Positions 62,729-64,000 of a stretch of 64,000 nt of DNA are shown here, in pieces. The first letter of the stretch is position 1. Each line of letters begins with the position of its first letter. Source of the DNA: Paenibacillus ferrarius (GTDB taxonomy: Bacteria > Bacillota > Bacilli > Paenibacillales > NBRC-103111). The position numbers were made by a program, and so were the translations under genes. Under the pieces are notes generated by a model that was not told the origin of the DNA, did no database searches, and saw only the letters and a list, made by a program, of their open reading frames with translations. The stretch spans positions 124,001-188,000 of the forward strand of contig NZ_MBTG01000016.1 in assembly GCF_002027705.1 (NCBI RefSeq), in the 5' to 3' direction.

Positions 62729-62792
62729 TAATCGGCGAGCGGCGGACATTGCCTAGTTTCCGCAAATCCCCTCACTCTATGCCAGCGGCCGA

Positions 62793-63758
62793 TTAGATAT
62801 CTCCAACCGACTCGCCTGCGACTAACGTAACATAAACACGCTCATGCTCTACCGTTTCCCCCGCAATCAACTTGATAAGCTGCTCAGAAGCCAAGGCCCC
62901 CCACTTGCGCTTGGAATAATCAATCGTTGCAAGGCGCGGACGGGTATATTCGGTCAGCTCGATATTATCGAAGCCGATGATGTGGATTTGTTCACCAATT
63001 CGGAAGTCCGCTTTCGCCAGCGTGTTATAAAGCCCTATGGCCATTTCATCGTTCAAGCAAAAAACCGCCGCAGGCTCAGTGTACTCCCGTATGATCTGCT
63101 TGGCCGCAAGTTCGCCGGAATCCTTGTCGAACTTCCCTTCGATCTGGGTGCAAACCACGTCAGAGCTCCGTCCAATCGTTTGTTTGATGGCCTGAAGCCG
63201 TTGCTTGGAGTCGTAGGAGCCTTGCGGTCCTGTTACGACATACAGTTTTCGATGGCCTTTTTCGATCAAATATTCCACGGCTAGGGAGGCTCCCGCTTTG
63301 TTGTCCAAAAGGACCTGATTTACGTTCGGATGATTCAGCTCTCGGTCCATCACGACCAGTTTATGACCGCGATCAGCCAATTGCATCAGTTCTTCGCTTG
63401 AGAACGAGTGATCAAGGACAATAGCGCCGTCAATCATACGCTGCGGCAGCCATTGGTGGGAGTAGGAACCGCTGCAGACAATAAGATCATAGCCGCTTTG
63501 GTTCAGTACTTCCTTCATCCCCTGCAGAAGTTCACCATAAAACGCGCCACTGAAATCCGTCAAATAGACGCCGATGATTTTGGAGACCCGTGTTTTTAAA
63601 GTTCTTGCTGCGGCATTCGGAACGTAGTTCAGTTCATTCGCGATCTTCAGAATCCTAGCACTCGTTTCCTCCGTTACCTTGGGATTGCCGTTAAGCGCGT
63701 AGGAAACCGTCGATATGGAAACACCCGCTTTTTTCGCAATATCTTTAATGCTGATCAC
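62793..63758 (-). CDS. LacI-family transcriptional repressor
   Basis: The 321-residue protein has the LacI helix-turn-helix (ISIKDIAKKAGVSISTVSYA) with the hinge helix NAAARTLKTR, and a periplasmic-binding-like sensor domain (KIIGVYLTDFSGAFYGELLQ). It starts at GTG 63758 behind AGGAG. LacI proteins repress sugar genes and many sense sugar or phosphorylated intermediates. It may control the gene that ends at 63859, from which it is separated by a terminator. Operator sequences were not identified. Confidence 0.93.
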   Translation of the reverse strand: MISIKDIAKKAGVSISTVSYALNGNPKVTEETSARILKIANELNYVPNAAARTLKTRVSKIIGVYLTDFSGAFYGELLQGMKEVLNQSGYDLIVCSGSYSHQWLPQRMIDGAIVLDHSFSSEELMQLADRGHKLVVMDRELNHPNVNQVLLDNKAGASLAVEYLIEKGHRKLYVVTGPQGSYDSKQRLQAIKQTIGRSSDVVCTQIEGKFDKDSGELAAKQIIREYTEPAAVFCLNDEMAIGLYNTLAKADFRIGEQIHIIGFDNIELTEYTRPRLATIDYSKRKWGALASEQLIKLIAGETVEHERVYVTLVAGESVGDI

Positions 63759-63825
63759 ACAAACCGCTCCTAACCTTTACACTCTCGTTTCCTTCTACTA
63801 TATCATAAAGATGTTCACCTATATG

Positions 63826-63850
63826 AAAAAGGCGACCTCAAGAGATCGCC
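63826..63850 (-). terminator. Terminator after the right-edge gene
   Basis: GGCGATCTC and GAGGTCGCC pair with a two-base loop opened to four, followed on the minus strand by TTTTT. It ends transcription of the partial gene at the window edge and isolates the LacI gene. Confidence 0.85.
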
Positions 63851-63858
63851 GCTTCCGC

Positions 63859-63999
63859 TTACACGTATACGTCAATTAGATTTGCATCCTCGTTTAACAG
63901 ACTGCTTAGATGCTGCTCTCTGATGCGAAGTCCACCCTGACGGTAACGGTTGGCGGTTGCTGCCGCAGCCACTTCTTCCCCGTTAACCTTCACATAACT
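63859..63999 (-). CDS. C-terminal end of an unidentified protein (cut by window edge)
   Basis: The last 46 codons of a minus-strand gene end at TAA 63861-63859. They read SYVKVNGEEVAAAATANRYR, then an RQGGLRIREQHLSSLLN stretch, and finish LIDVYV. I do not recognise the family from this tail. The strong terminator that follows supports a real gene. The adjacent LacI gene suggests a sugar-metabolism role but does not show it. Confidence 0.6.
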   Translation of the reverse strand, partial: SYVKVNGEEVAAAATANRYRQGGLRIREQHLSSLLNEDANLIDVYV

Positions 64000-64000
64000 T

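Noticed and set aside
1..64000. tRNA, rRNA, IS element or prophage
   Set aside because: I saw no cloverleaf-like or rRNA sequence, no transposase or integrase frame, and no terminal repeats with target duplication. Absence by eye is not proof.

Overview
The window looks like chromosome from a spore-forming member of the Paenibacillaceae (Paenibacillus or a close relative). The signs are a gerA/gerB/gerC germinant-receptor operon with a plausible forespore sigma-G promoter, strong AGGAGG-type ribosome sites, several LplB/YtcP-style sugar ABC importers paired with YesM/YesN or AraC-type sensors, a Bacillus-like deoD, and pbuE under an adenine riboswitch. No rRNA, tRNA, phage, IS element or CRISPR array is visible. 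Most genes lie on the minus strand.

Layout, left to right. (1) 1-5421 is a minus-strand operon of asparaginase, sugar-binding lipoprotein, two permeases, CutC and a ROK regulator (cut by the window edge). Similar GTTAA/TTAAC inverted repeats lie before the regulator and before the operon. (2) 5844-9920 encodes a class I aldolase, a Gfo/Idh dehydrogenase, a PfkB kinase and a DeoR repressor, probably a small sugar catabolic operon. (3) 10086-17171 holds an LplB/LplC/lipoprotein importer, a membrane AraC sensor-regulator and an oligogalacturonate-lyase-like propeller protein. (4) 17172-18661 has no gene: two unrelated 38-bp tandem arrays flank a structured repeat element. (5) 18662-25071 holds a DHA2 drug exporter, deoD, riboswitch-controlled pbuE and two convergent diguanylate cyclases. 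(6) 25221-28963 is the spore germination operon. (7) 29087-31670 is an ECF42-type sigma factor with two YCII/DGPF genes and a DUF1801 gene; two near-identical TGTCGA-N17-CGTC promoters mark its own regulon. (8) 31981-36433 holds YbaK, an S41 peptidase and an OmpR-type two-component system. (9) 36434-38477 is a 2-kb gene-free block of 61-bp tandem repeats split by a second copy of the structured element. (10) 38478-45703 holds a MarR-MFS pair, an AraC regulator divergent from two Gfo/Idh dehydrogenases, a DUF998 membrane protein, an alpha/beta hydrolase and a 55-residue orphan ORF. (11) 45790-57406 is a seven-gene polysaccharide operon: YesN, YesM, two permeases, binding lipoprotein, a secreted multidomain GH49-like hydrolase and a leaderless paralogue. 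(12) 57926-63999 holds a decayed GNAT gene, an intact GNAT, a CadA metal ATPase with an SmtB-like sensor, a 2OG-Fe(II) oxygenase, a LacI regulator and the end of an unidentified gene.

The most unusual feature is a repeat family found in five gene-free gaps (near 17.6, 37.1, 43.5, 57.6 and 62.5 kb). Each copy has CCTGC-N5-TGCA-type modules spaced about 51, 61 and 51 bp apart, all in the same orientation, and the spacing holds to within one base although the linker sequence varies. Two of the five copies sit inside tandem-repeat arrays. I know of no description of this element. Its function is open, and its hairpins could act as bidirectional terminators or protein-binding sites.
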